From positions 372,001-436,000 of the forward strand of contig NC_081336.1 of NCBI RefSeq assembly GCF_022539665.2: 64,000 nt of DNA. Reading direction: 5' to 3'. Origin of the DNA: Daphnia carinata. Taxonomy: Eukaryota > Arthropoda > Branchiopoda > Diplostraca > Daphniidae. Below the pieces are notes generated by a model. That model was not told the DNA's origin and ran no database searches. It saw only the letters and a list, made by a program, of their open reading frames with translations. Below, piece by piece: positions 36,288 through 48,978 of this stretch. The translations under genes were made by a program, and so were the position numbers. Every line of letters starts with the position of its first letter. Position 1 is the stretch's first letter.

Positions 36288-36667
36288 ATGGCTTCTATGA
36301 AATTGGTAAGTTACTACAATTACCTTCACAATTCCAGTCATGTCGTTTCTTTGTCTCATTCAAAACTGTTGAATTTTCTTGTTTGTTTGCTATTTTCCAG
36401 TTCGTTCTTTTGGCTGTCGTTGTCGCCATGGTTGCTGCTTATCCGCAGAGCTACGATGCTCCTTACGAGGCTGCTCCATCATCTGGCTACGCTGCTCCTG
36501 CCTACAAAGGTGGTGCAGGATATGCTAACGGCCGTGTCAAGATGCAAGTCTACCGTGGCCCCAGCAAGGGTTACGAAGGCAAGGGAGGTTATGGCGGTGA
36601 CTACGCTTTCGCTCCATGGGGATTCTACGTTACACAGCCCGAAGACAACAAGGCCTACGGTTATTAA
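36288..36667 (+). CDS. Gly/Tyr-rich secreted protein, copy 2 (cuticle-like)
   Basis: Exons 36288-36305 and 36401-36667 give 94 residues. Signal peptide MASMKL plus FVLLAVVVAMVAA. The mature part has QSYDAPYEAAPSSGYAAP, then YANGRVKMQVYRGPSKGY and FAPWGFYVTQPEDNKAYGY, clearly paralogous to the gene at 34380. It keeps the first intron but lacks the second, so the KMQVYRGP segment is in a single exon. AATAAA at about 36853 is the likely polyadenylation signal. Tandem duplication with different intron content. Confidence 0.88.
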
Positions 36668-36959
36668 GGAACTCGACTAGAACATCAAAAACGATTACAG
36701 CTTTTTGAGCTTACCATCTGATTCAAACGGCAACATGAAAACCACGCGTGCGGCTGGACCACTCCGCGCTCATCTGACCATTTGATTTTTGTCATCCATT
36801 TCATCTGACATTGTTATTATTATTTCTCGTTTTTATTGCGTTGTCCTTTCGCAATAAACCAATCATTCAGAACATTTCGCTCTCGTCTAAATTTCCTTTA
36901 AAATTTCATTAAGTCTTGTGTGGTTAAGTTTTACAGTAATATTAGTTACCCACTTTCAG

Positions 36960-37329
36960 CGAAGCCATTTGCCAGATACGAAAACCAAATCAACTAGTTC
37001 TGGGTACCGTATTCTTCACCGCTGCACCACACGATAATACCTAATTCAGAGAGAATTAGAATTAGAGCATTAGAAAGAAAAACTTAATTTTTTTTAGACT
37101 ATACAACTATTATCATTGGGCATCGCACAAAAACGACATACGCCAAATTGTCACTTATAACGGTTGCACAGTTGGTGTTCAAGGAAACGGAGACGATACA
37201 ATGCCTTGCTACTATTGGCAAAAACACAACCAGCAAATTGAGACACCTAGGGCAAAATACCAAACATGGGGAAACCACCGGTTCTACCTGCGCCTACGAG
37301 AATCTAACATTAATTTAAGTTTTTCTTAA
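36960..37329 (+). other. Candidate two-exon coding fragment, unrecognised
   Basis: Segments 36960-37003 and 37098-37329, each after a good AG acceptor, join at GT-AG in a consistent phase and read RSHLPDTKTKSTSSG then LYNYYHWASHKND, with VTYNGCTVGVQGNGDD and CYYWQKHNQQIE before a stop at 37327-37329. Ninety-two codons without interruption and with protein-like composition. No upstream start or family was found. It may be the 3' part of a lineage-specific gene or a relic of one. Confidence 0.3.
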
Positions 37330-40030
37330 AATCCAAGCTAAAGGTAGCGGTAAAATAGGACATGGTCTTGCTTGGGTAACAGAGGATTCTAGTTCAAATA
37401 AGTTTACATTATAGCCAAAGTCTTCAGAGAAAAAAAAAAAAGGCTAGCCAAGACGCAAGTTTGCAGTCAACCTAGCGGGGTTAACAGGAGTTACAACGAG
37501 TCATCTACCACGACTATTATCAAACTTTATTACAACTACAACAATACAGTGGGACCCCATAGAAATCGAGGATAAGTTCGCCATAGTAGTGATTTCCTCC
37601 TAACTTGGTATTTATTTATTATTCTACTTTTGAGGTACATTTTATAGACTTGGCAACGGTGGAGATTTATACCCTAAACTTAGATTACCAATGGCCGACT
37701 TTCCCAATCATTTCAATTTGCAAAAAAGGAATTGATTTATCTAGTGGGATGTTTAAGGGAGACGAAACAATGACGGACACTTAGTAATAATTTGTGTAAA
37801 ATATTAGGCAATTATTATTCGGTAAAAACAAGTTTGCCTACAAGCCCATAGCTACTCCAACGGACCTTTCGAAATTTAACATACACCGTTTTTTGAATAG
37901 TTTAAATAAACACTACGATTGAATGTAAAAAAAAAAAATTACGCACCACGGTCATAGTGAAGATTCACTGTGCGTACAGTTCACGTCACAGTCTCTAATC
38001 CGACTGCAAATGTTGTAATGGCGATCCGTCTTCTAACTCTTCCAACGATGAACTTTTTCCCTCATGTTCTATTCTTGCAGCCTTCACAGCCTTTACGTAG
38101 CAATCTTTGGCCGCAACGAATCGATGTTTGACTGTTTAAATGTTAATACTTGATGAAGTCTTCTCGCGATGGATATTTCTAAACCATGTTGCATTCTAAA
38201 ACTGGAAAATTTTGGATATTAGGATACTGTTCAGAAGCGTAATGGTGCATTAAAACCGTCAAATATTTCCAAGTCCAAGAAAAACAAGGTAACATTACAG
38301 TAGCCATCATATTTTCATCTTTGCCCAATAAATTCATCAATTCCATTTTCATAGTACGAAGGATTCCATCCGAAATGATGGAAATATGAGGGGATTACCA
38401 CCATGTTTTTCCAGGACGTAGTAAATAGAAGATGATTTTAATTCAAAGTGGCTTTCGTACCTGCTAATAACGAAGCTTCGCCGTTTATTCTGTTAACGCA
38501 CATCTCGTTGCAGCTACGTTTAGACCCTACTTTTCCTGTGGAAACTTGGGAAAACTGTGAAGCGGATGTTTGCCATCGTTTCGAATCGAAAATCTTATTT
38601 TGCCATTTAATGTCACCTGTCACTGGAGATTGAATGATCCTTTCTTTAGATTATGCCACTGTACAACCATATTTCAGCTGAAATTTATTACCAAGAAAGT
38701 CTGCAGCGTGGATACTAGAGTTGGAAATGATATTACCGAGTGTAGCGAAACGGATTTTGTTGTTGAGGTTGTTTGCTAAATTTCTTGAACTAATGATGAA
38801 AAAACGTTTTATGCATGCGGCATCGATTCATCTGGAGTTAATTCATTGAGAAGAATTTACAAAATTGAAAAGAAGTTTAATCTGCGATTAGTAGGAAACA
38901 TGAAACATCACCTCGAAATCCGGTTTACGCTGGCGGCGTTTTCGAGGTTAAAGAAATTCACCCTCTTCCTTCTCCACAGCTTTGACTCCACTCAAGTTTC
39001 ATTTCTTCTTTTGGTGACCCCTGCCTTTTCTTTCTCCATTTTGTCTTTAGAAAACTTTCAAACAAATCAGTATCTCCTTAACTTAGGAGCAGTGAAGAAG
39101 GTTACTTGTTGCTGATCTTTTCCCCTATTTTTACTGACATTTGAACTTTGCGATTCCAACATGGTAATTGAATTTAGTCCGTTATACGATGACCTTGGTT
39201 AATCAATGTTTTAGTTTTAATGTTTCTGTAATACTCAATTGACTTGATTATCGGTATTTGTTCAATTGAAAATTGTGTTACAGCTATTATTGTCTACCCA
39301 TCGGTCAAGACCTCTGTACGATAAAGGAATGCACCCGATGAATACGTGGCAAACACTACGTACACCTTCTTTATCTACCTAACCCTACCCTTCTTCCTCC
39401 TTTTCCGCCATTGTTCAAGGTTGCCAAATAAGTGAGTCTGCATAACGTCGAATCTTTTTTTTGGTGAACTATTGCACTTTATAAAATGTGTAACGGCTTT
39501 CAACTTTAGAAAAGCATGGCTTGCTGGGCGGAAAAATGTTCTGTTTCCATTTCAGAGTTACAAAATTTACAATATTTTGAATGAAATTCAAATTCTAAAA
39601 TCGATTTTCATCGAGGAAATCTAATGATTAAATTTGGCATCGTTCAAATGCTCCATCGCGTTTCTGCAGTGTTTTGAAGGCAAATGAGGAATTTTTTTTA
39701 GCGGTTTAATTGTAGCTTGTTATTTCCATATATTCAAAGTGTTATCCATGGTTGTTTTATCTTGCGTGTTTATTGAGTGCCGGTATAGTTTTATTTTATT
39801 ATCTGGAAAGCGCCTTCGATACAAACACCTTTTCAGCATGTATTCCCATTCTTAAGCTTGGGAAAGCATAAGCTTATAGACTGAAGAGAGGATAGCTACT
39901 GTTTTCCACTAAAGTAACAAACTTAAAAAATATTATCATGCAGTATCTAGGTTTTTTGCCTCATTTAGTATACGCACATGTGTAATTGCCAGTACAGCTG
40001 TAGACAAGTAATGTTTTCTTGTTTTATAGG
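37330..40030. other. Intergenic with further orphan open segments
   Basis: Mostly A/T-rich. Two plus-strand pieces look coding: about 37651-37780 (AC TTG GCA frame, YTLNLDYQWPTFPIIS) after a TATAG acceptor, and about 38448-38629 (LQLRLDPTFPVETWENCEAD), followed in another frame by KKVCSVDTRVGNDITECSE up to 38779. They do not assemble into one model. The last 100 bp hold the 5' intron of the ZMYM gene, whose ATG follows a TATAG acceptor. Confidence 0.35.
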
Positions 40031-43000
40031 ATGGAAAAATTTATTGATGATAAAGAGACTGAAAAAAAGGAATTGGAAAAATCTACATCACAATCTAGTT
40101 GTTCAAATAATCTGGGCAGTGACGTCGTCGAAGTGTTTCAAGAAACTGATAAACCGTCTTCAGAGAATGTGTTTGTTGTTGAACGTGTTGTTAATGGTAG
40201 TGTACGCACCATAAAAAGCTCAAGACCTTCGCTGTCATCTGAATCAGAGGATATTCCCAGCAAGCACACATCAGTACCTGTTACATCAGAAGAAAGTTCT
40301 AAAAATATTCAGGCAGCTAAAAGTGGCATTCAAATTGTCAAAGAAAAAGCTGTTGATTATTCAGAAGAGCCAGGTATAACTCCCCTGTCATTGCAGTTTA
40401 CTTCATCTCACCTTTATTGTTTTACCTTTATGTAGAAATTTGTGATGATCTTGAAGTGATTGCAGAGATATCAGCAACTGCAGAATCACCATCTGAGCAA
40501 GATTCTGTTTTGAAATCAAAAAAAGGGCCATTACCTGGCTTGCTACCATTAGAGCAAAATTCCTCTACATCGAACAGCCCTGAAGTTCAAATGCCACATA
40601 AAATTGCTATGAGGTCAACAGAAAAAATAAAAGCTGTAGATCAAGCAGTGAATTCCAACTCCCAACCAAAAGGCAATAAGGATGTTGGCAAAGAAACATG
40701 CAGTGATACCAATGGCGTACGATTATGTGATTCTCTACAAGATCATATAGTGATTGAACCCGACATAGAAATTCATACACTTTCAGACGAATTTCAAATG
40801 GAATTTGAAGATTCAGAAGCCAGGTATAGGTTAGGATGCCCACAACCAGGAATGATAATAATCTTATTTAAAATTTTCTCTGTTACGCAGCCCCGCCATG
40901 AACAGCCTTTCCAGCGTAGTGGCTACCACGTTTCATGATCAGACCGAGAAATTAGCACGAGAGACTTTAGCCTGCTGGTCATGTCGCACTTCTCTTTATG
41001 ATAGAACGGACGCTCTTCTTTGGGAATCAATGGAGTTTTGTTCAGAGAAGTGTTTGAGTAAATATCAGTCAAACATTCCAAACAAACATAATATCTCACT
41101 GTGATAACTTCTTATTCCTAGAAACCTACATGAAAGTCATTGGATCCCATTGCAACATGTGCAACGCCCAAGTGGGTGATAACATATTGGGTAAACTTTG
41201 TGTTCGCTTCGGCACCGTCATTCGCCAGTTTTGTACGGCAGATTGTCTTGAAAAATTCAAAGGTAGTCATAAATTGTGCGCTACATGCCAAGTTAACATG
41301 TCCAATAAGGAAAAGGTAACTTAAATTTGAAACATCGATGACATAAAATTTAAATACGAATATTGGATTTTGTCAGACACATTGTTCTCCTGTGTGCGAA
41401 GAACTCGCCCGTCGGCTGGCAAACAAGACGTATTATTTTGGAAGAAGATTTTGTTCTGTCTGTAATGAGCTGAAGGAGATTCAAGAAGAAGTCTATCTTG
41501 GTGGGCGTAGCCATTGGTTGTGTAGCAAACCGTGTCTTAATGCCTTTCGTTTCTCCAATAAGGTTTGAACTCTGTACTATCATCCAACCAACTTATATTT
41601 GCTAACAATGTGGCTGTTACAATAGGTGATGACACTTACGTGTGAGACATGCTCTCGTGGTTTTGACATAAATGCAACGCCTCGTTTCGTGTCGAGGAAC
41701 GCGAATAAAGGTTTGCTAACGCACCATGTAACATTGAGTTGGTACTGCAGTAACGTATGCTTTGCGATCCATCTGATTCGAAAGCGAAAGATTGAGCTCT
41801 GTGCTCGCTGCCAAGTGAAAAAATACAATGTCGACATGATCCGCAAGCCAACAGGCGACACTGTTTTTAGCAAGACTGTACAAGACAAGAGCCAATTAGA
41901 AGCACAGGTATTTTCTATCCTAATTGTAAATCAATCATCTTTAATCTTCTAATGTTCGATCTTGTTGTAGATGATATTTTTTTGCTCGCTCTATTGCTTC
42001 ACGCATTATCCGATTCCGATTTCACGAGAACCTGCTCGCAGAAAAGCCAATTCGAATGAAACTGCACTTCCCGCTGCTTCTACAGTGGCACCAACCGTCG
42101 TTTCATTACAGTCTTTGATTGTCGAGTCTCCATTGTCGTCGCAATCACGAAGTCTTATACAACACACTACGCTATCGAACCCAATTTCGCTGCAGGCATC
42201 GGTACCGCCTCGCACTGTGACTCTTTGTAACCTCCCAGCTATTAGCACCCAAGTTACTCCGTCGATCGTCACCAACACTACGACCACCGCCTCCAGTGCA
42301 ACCGGCAGTCAGCCTCCGGCAAACGCGTCCATGCTTCCGATCGAGCTTCAACATAAAATTGTGCTTCTTCCGCCAAAACCTAAAGAGATGAAGAACAAGT
42401 CGGTCTGGTGCCGTCCCAGTAATCTCTGTCAGAGCGAACAGATAAAACCTACAGCAGAAAAGGTGAATGTCGAACTATCTAAAGGTGTCGGTTGTGACGC
42501 GAGTACATCAACAGATGAAGAAAGGTAAATTTATTTTTTGATTTCACTTGGCCTTCTACTTTACATTTCTTTACTCTTTTCTGTTGTTTAATAGGAAGCC
42601 GCTCTACATACCTGTACCCATCCCAATTCCTGTACCAATCTATGTCCCAGTACCAATGGCGATGTACAATTTCCCTTCTCCGTTCCCTGTTGCTTTTCCC
42701 ATGCCGGTAGTTACTCCTTTTATACTTCCCGTCGGTTCTCATCTCTTAGATGAGGCAATTAAAGCTATGGGAGAGGCAAAGAAAAAAGAAACAGGCGAGG
42801 AAACCGTTTTGGTTCAAGAAAATAATTCGCCCGTGCAAGGAAAAACGATCGATGCCAAATATGATCGGGAATCAACCGACGTATCCACATCTCCCAATCC
42901 TGTCGGTTTACAGGATCTCGTTGCAGATGACCACGTAGACGTTGACCCAACTGTCGAAGAAGTAAATTTTGAACTGGAAATTCCATCGTGCAGTATTTCA

Positions 43001-44338
43001 TCATTTCGAAACGGAAGTAGAAAGCGATCTCACTCTACATCACATTTTTCTTTGCCCGCCACGAAAAGGCTAAGAGATATCGATTGCAGCAGAAGTTCGA
43101 GCGACAGCGAAGAATCCACTAAAACATCCAGGTCAGACTCACCGAGCCTGCATTTAAAAGGTATTCACGTTATTCTTCAATTAAAATTGAGTTACGGTTA
43201 TCTACTATGGTGTGCGATTAAAGGTGGTTTCCAAAAAGAGGCGGGAGTAAGAGCGTGGAAGAACTGGACGATGCGGAATGAAAACAAAAGGCTCGTCGAT
43301 TGCAAATTCTGTGAAATGAGTGTTGTGGATATGAATACTTCTCTTATAGCTTTCGTGCAACAAATCAGGAAACCGGATGGCGATCGATACAGGCCAGACA
43401 TCCTCCTATATCTCATCTCGGGTAAGAATTGCCTGATAATCGCGGTATGATTTTATTTTAATGCTGAAATTTGAATTGTTCTTTTTCAGGATTACAAGAG
43501 AGTTTGGCTTTTGGGGCAGACTTTCGGCGGCAGAACTTGCTGATGGATGCCGCATTGTTGCCGTTTCAAATTGAATTAGATAAACACCTTCAACCGTTCT
43601 ATGACGCTCTGTTGAAAGGAATCAACTCTGGCGGTACCATGGAACTGACGACCTGTTTGAAAGAATCTCATCTGTGGAAGTGCCGACAGCTGGGTGTAGA
43701 TTCGCCTATTGTGCTCGTCTTCACGATGCTCTATTTCAACACCAAATATTTCCGCCTTTATACGGCCGAACAGCACCTGCAAATGTCGTTTGCCAACGTA
43801 CAAAAGGTTCCTAAGAAAATCTTTCCATCTGTGGGAGGAATATCAAACGGTGGATCTACAGGGAAAAATGCAGCAAAAATATTTTCTCTTCAATTCGATG
43901 ACACTCAAACGCAACAAGAGGCTACGGGTATCGTTAATTTCTGGCTGTGGCTTATTTCTTTGCAATTAATCATCGATAATCTTACTTTCAGTTGCGGGAA
44001 CCATGGATAAAGTTAGGCGTAAGAAACCACTAGACATGCCACAAAATGTTGACTATTTACCTCATTGTCCAGTGAAAATTTACAACTTTTACGTTTCCAA
44101 ATGGTAAATGAGAATTTATTCTTTATTCTTTATCTTTAATTAATTTCGTTACGATTTCAGCCCAGAGGATGCTAAGACGCGCAAGGATTTGTTTTACTTG
44201 TTGCCTGACTCATCGTGCGCACCAGAATCGCCAGTATGGTACACCTCACAACCAGTGCCCCGGGAAATCTTGGCACGGATGCTCCGACGAGTGTTACTCG
44301 TAGAAGAAGTACTGCATAATTTGTGTTCGTTGGATTAA
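40031..44338 (+). CDS. MYM-type zinc finger protein (ZMYM2/3/4; Drosophila woc-like)
   Basis: A nuclear chromatin/transcription cofactor family. About 13 exons from ATG at 40031 to TAA at 44336-44338. A Ser/Glu-rich N-terminus is followed by an array of MYM/TRASH-type zinc fingers: LACWSC with FCSEKCL, HCNMCN with FCTADCLEKF, LCATC with HCSPVCEEL, RFCSVC with LCSKPCLNAF, TCETC with YCSNVCF, and LCARC with FFCSLYCF. Then a Ser/Thr/Pro-rich linker and the diagnostic repeat KPLYIPVPIPIPVPIYVPV. The C-terminus (GVRAWKNW, DILLYLISGLQES, LDKHLQPFYDALLKG, HLWKCRQLGVDSPIVLVF) is the DUF3504/ZMYM2-like domain derived from Crypton recombinases. AATAAA follows at about 44517. Confidence 0.93.
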
Positions 44339-45440
44339 CTTTAGCACCGTCATGCAACACGTGTACAACAGAAAGGCATACAAAAATGTTAATAACAATG
44401 TGTGTGTGTGAGTGTCTGTATGTGTGAAGATAGGAAAACGAAAGCATGGATAACTTAACTGATTATTGAAACAAGGAATAACCATAAAATTGTGTTGCTG
44501 CTTTTACGTGCTCAGTCAATAAACCTTGGTCCTTTTTTGCCACTTTTTCATGTCAAATTACATTGCCATTTCCCTGCAAGTTAATTTCCTTGTGGATTAT
44601 GTTTCGTCACAAACCACCATAACACTTTTGGACACGGATTAATATCGTGCATAAGAGTAATTAGTACCTTCTCAAATAGGGAAACGAAAGAAAAAAACCG
44701 AGAGGGCTATAAACATGGAAAAGCACTTGCAGAACGCTTGTTAACAGCATGCATTGTTCTGGCATAATCCTGGCTACAACGTAGCAGGGAATACCGAATC
44801 CCGATAGCCTACGACGCGGCGGCGCTTTGCGTTGGTTGCAAGTGGAGTTACGAACGCACTCGCGCGTCACAACTGCATGTCAATATCATCTGTCTATTCG
44901 TTGCCGAGTGTTTCAGTCTTGGCGATTACGATCTAAACAATACCCTAACCTGGCATATTTCGTTTCGTTAGACGTGGCAAAACTACACGTATTTGCAACA
45001 AGGTAAATTTTTTACCGATATTTGCTTCATTCAGTACACATTTTAGATATCAAGAATATAAGCTTCTGTAATGGAATTGTTCAGCAATTCTTTCAACTAT
45101 ATATCTATTGTAAGGAAGAAGTTTTCCCTATACATCGCGAAATAAAATTTCGTTTAGAAGTTCAGTAGCTTTTCGATAGTTTGCCTCATTAGTTGACGTA
45201 CGAAGCTTTTTGGCTTCGTACAGTATGAAACTTTAACCTGCTTAAATTTGCAAATAACAGGTATAATTTCTAGAATGATCAGCTGAAAGAAATACTGCAT
45301 TTAAGATGTGTATAGTTTTTTACAGTCACAAATCCATTTATTTTAAATATTGTAATATTACTGTTTGACTTTTGCTTCATTAATGGAGACACGGGGAATA
45401 ACAATCATTTAATTTACTTTTTGTATTTTCAGAAACAAAC
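44339..45440. other. Intergenic plus 5' UTR and first intron of SYAP1
   Basis: A donor-like CAAG/GTAAAT at about 45002 and the acceptor TTTTCAG at 45425-45431 suggest a noncoding first exon of SYAP1 with an intron of about 430 bp. No other gene seen. Confidence 0.45.
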
Positions 45441-47129
45441 ATGTTTTCTGGATTTACAAACCAGATGAGCTCAATCTCCTCATGGATTGGGGCAAAAAAA
45501 GCAGGTGCTCCATCAGAGGAGACAAGCCCTCAGAACCCTGAGGAACCTGTTGTTGCTGAAGCAGTTGCTTCGAGCCCAGGTTTGCTCAGATTATGTGATC
45601 AACGTTGATGGTTCATAACCCTCCTTGTAATTTCTTTATTTGCTGCAGTAACTTCTGGTAGTGTTGATGGAGGTATGCAAGAACCAGAACAGCCCAAAGG
45701 AGATCTGTTTAGTAGCATGAAGAATCAGATGAGTAGCTGGTTGTCCAAGAAGGAAAACAGTGACCAGCCAGAAGAACCAAAGGAGCCACTTACAGATGAA
45801 CCTATCGTAGTTGAAGCAGAGACTACCAATCCTGATGAGGCTGGGGAAAATGAAGGAGAAAAAGAAGGTTTTGGCTCAGGTATACTGCCTGGATCTTGTG
45901 TTAGTTAAACCAATAGGTAATCGTTTTCACCCTCTTTACAGGCTTAGAAGAAGTTTCCAAAAAGACAATGCAAGGTGCTCGAACGATTGGAAGTTTCTTT
46001 GCTTCTGCCGTGAGCAAGGCCGGCAAAACTGTGACCGAAGCTGGCGCCAAAATCAAGAAAACCGTGGAAGAGACTGTAATTCAATTTGTAATTAATTCAC
46101 TTCGAAAGGTAATCTTTATTCCCTTTCTACCGTAGACCATCCTCAGCGAGTTCAATAAAGAACAAGAAGCCTTCATCAAAAGCAAAAATAAAATAGAAGG
46201 ATCCATCCCCCCATGGGTTGGTTATCCTGAAGAAGAAGCTCTTAAGGCCGAAATCCTTTCACTCTCGACTGTAATAGATTTTTCAATCAATTTACCTTAT
46301 TTTTAAATAAGAACTAAATGAATTTATATATTTACGTTGAAGGATCGACGCAATTTCGTAAGAAGCCCACCTGCTGGCGTGGAGTTTCAGTTTGACTATG
46401 ATTCATTCTACCCGATTGCGTTAGCAACGCTAGCCGAAGACCCGAACCTGGAAACAATGCGTTTTGAGCTGGTTCCAAAAATGTAAGATAAAACTACGCT
46501 ATTTCGTATTACGATTCTTAAAACGTTGATTGTATTTTAGCATCAAAGAGGAACTGTTTTGGCGCAACTATTTCTACCGGGTCAGCCTTTTAAGGCAGTC
46601 AACGGAATTGTCGTCAATGACTCAGGGAGAAGGCAACAGGGATTCAGCCAATCATTCGCGTGAATCAAGCTTCGACGAGGATGACAAAACAGGTAAGCAA
46701 GATCTCCGGTTGTGTTGCCAAAATGATGATCTTTTCTTGAACGTTTCGCATTGCAGAGGGTGCTGACACACCTGATTCTCCGACGAACGAGTTCGTGTCT
46801 GATTCATATCAAAGCAACACGCTGTCCAAAGACCTAAAAGAAGTGCAGGAGGGCATCAAGCGTCTGGGAACCAAGAAAGCGAACGGTATTTAGGAATGTC
46901 GATTATCCTGTATTTATGTATCAGGGAATCATGTTTAGAATTTCCTTTTCTGTTTATTCCTCTATGAATACTAATAATAACTACAGATGAGGAATGGGAA
47001 AAGGAGTTACAGGCCGAGCTTCAGGATTACGAGCTCGGCAGCGAAGGATCTGGACAGACAGGTGGCGCTGACGCTGATGATATTGAAGAAATGTTGGACG
47101 CAGAGGAGTCACATGGGGATCTAAAGTAG
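45441..47129 (+). CDS. Syap1: Synapse-associated protein SYAP1/Sap47 (BSD domain)
   Basis: An adaptor linked to Akt/mTORC2 signalling and synapses; Sap47 in Drosophila. About nine exons, all joins in frame. The N-terminus [19 protein letters not shown] and the later [15 protein letters not shown] are two similar amphipathic segments. An acidic linker leads to [24 protein letters not shown]. The BSD domain covers [38 protein letters not shown] and [17 protein letters not shown], with the conserved FxxNYFYRV-type core. An acidic C-terminus follows ([17 protein letters not shown]). Function by orthology; the call rests on the whole chain of motifs. Confidence 0.93.
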
Positions 47130-48829
47130 TGCGTGTGTCATGCAGGATCGTATTACCCGTTACCCCGCATCAACCTGGACGTTCCTTGCACAGTAGTTGA
47201 TGTAATTTTTTTTTCTTTTTTTAAGTTCATTTCTATCTTAACTCTTTCGAAACGATTATTCGGTTTTCATTACAAACCAAATAGTCGATGTATGCAATCC
47301 GGTTCATGTATCTCTGCCCATCTAAGGCGATCCCCTTACCACGTAACATTGTTCCTGTAGCTGCTGCCAACTAGGAAAACCAGTTATTTTCTCCCCGGTA
47401 TTATTTTTTTCTTTTTGCTAAATTTAAGTTTTTTCTGAAATTTTTTCTTCTACACACGAGCGTTCTCCGTTTTTTTATTATGTGTGTGTTTTCTAGCATT
47501 CCGATTATCGTTACAGAATGTTTGCACAGCCGTTTCTTTCGTGATTCGTAATTCGTTTGAAGATCCCCCACGTTAGCCACAGTCAAAAGAATTCTTGGGT
47601 CTCATTGTTTTCTGCAAGTGGTAGGCTGGACTGTTGGATTTCATTTTCGTTCTTTCGTTTTCTTGCCCTTTTTTTTACAATCGGATTTACGTTCCTCGCA
47701 GTTTGTTTCTGTTTTCGAAAGTGAGTTAGAAGTCTGTGTTAGCTAAAGAAAGAACGAATGCATTGGTTTTGTTTTGTTTTTGGCGTTTTTTTTCCGTTGA
47801 TGTACGTTCTTGTCTTCGCCCTTTTTGAATGTTAGTGTTTTTGCACCGTCGAAACAAAAAGAAACCATCGCCGAGTTTTTCAAGCTATTGGAAGTGATTG
47901 GCAGCAAGAAATCTTTATTATCTGTATATAATTAAACTAAACGGTAATTGGTGTTTACACACCATCGCCATGGCAAGATATTAAGAGCGAACTTGGAAAA
48001 GAGGGCGTTGACCTTCAACAACATCAGTCTACAACAAACTTCTTTCCGTTTTGCTGTGTTTTTTCGCTTTGAACAGAGCAACAGAATTCTCATGATTGGA
48101 AAGCAAAATTTTACGTGTTACCTTCTAATTATAAACCTTTTCACTCCTCTTTCTCTCTTTTTGATTGTAATATTTCTATGTGTGTACACTCGTTTGTTAA
48201 TCGTTTCGTTTTTATTATCCCCCTTTCGGATATGATGTTCTCATGAATATACGGTTGTATAAGCGTTAACCGCTGACTGCGTGGTTGTTTATGATTTGTT
48301 GTTGGCACCTGAATGACGTCGTTTTAGGTTCACATTCGAAACCAATGCGGTTCTGATACATCCCACCATCTAGAACGCAATCTAATCGCAAGAACACCAC
48401 CCCTACGTGATCCCATGATCGTCCTACATGTGGGTAGCAGGGAAGTGCTGTCATGGTCAATTAAATGGAACAATCCATGTAGACACAGAAACATATTTCT
48501 GTTGTGACACGTCATCGTGCTTAGAAAGTTAACTCTTATGTGGCAAATCGCATAAAAGTTTTATTGCACATTTCAAAACAGATGATTTTCCATATGTGAT
48601 ACACATGCAACATTACTGAATTGGTTAAGTGCTGAGACTACTGTAACAAATATATTTATTAATGGAAAGACGTGTCATGCAGAAATCCCGTTAAGCTCTT
48701 TTTTACTTAATACAACGAAACTGTCAATTACGTTTAATTTCCAAGCCTTGTCAACTTCTCACTGGATAGTATTGGCGCTGTTGACACGGTGTTACCTATG
48801 ATTGGCCAGGCTCATCACGTGACCACCAG
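47130..48829. other. Long 3' UTR and intergenic DNA
   Basis: T-rich sequence, probably including a long 3' UTR of SYAP1. No protein-like ORF. The last 200 bp are the calreticulin promoter with CCAAT boxes and a TCACGTGA E-box (48815-48822). Confidence 0.45.
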
Positions 48830-48848
48830 CCAATGATTCTAGTCCACA
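48830..48848 (+). promoter_or_regulatory. ER stress response element (ERSE-like) in the calreticulin promoter
   Basis: CCAAT (48830-48834), nine spacer bases, then CCACA (48844-48848), one base from the ERSE consensus CCAAT-N9-CCACG bound by NF-Y plus ATF6/XBP1. It is about 130 bp before the ATG. A reverse CCAAT box (ATTGG at 48801) and an E-box lie beside it. Calreticulin is a known unfolded-protein-response target in animals. Confidence 0.6.
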
Positions 48849-48978
48849 ACATGCACCCCCAACTGCCCCCTTCCTCCTAATAAACGTGTACAGTCAAACA
48901 GAATCTGCTCGTCAGTTTCTATCACTCGCCTGTCCCGGTTGCCTGTGCATCGTCTTCACACACATTCATTTTGTACAA

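Noticed and set aside
37700-37800. Possible tRNA or snRNA gene in the A/T-rich spacer
   Set aside because: No cloverleaf, box A/B pair or Sm site could be assembled by eye.
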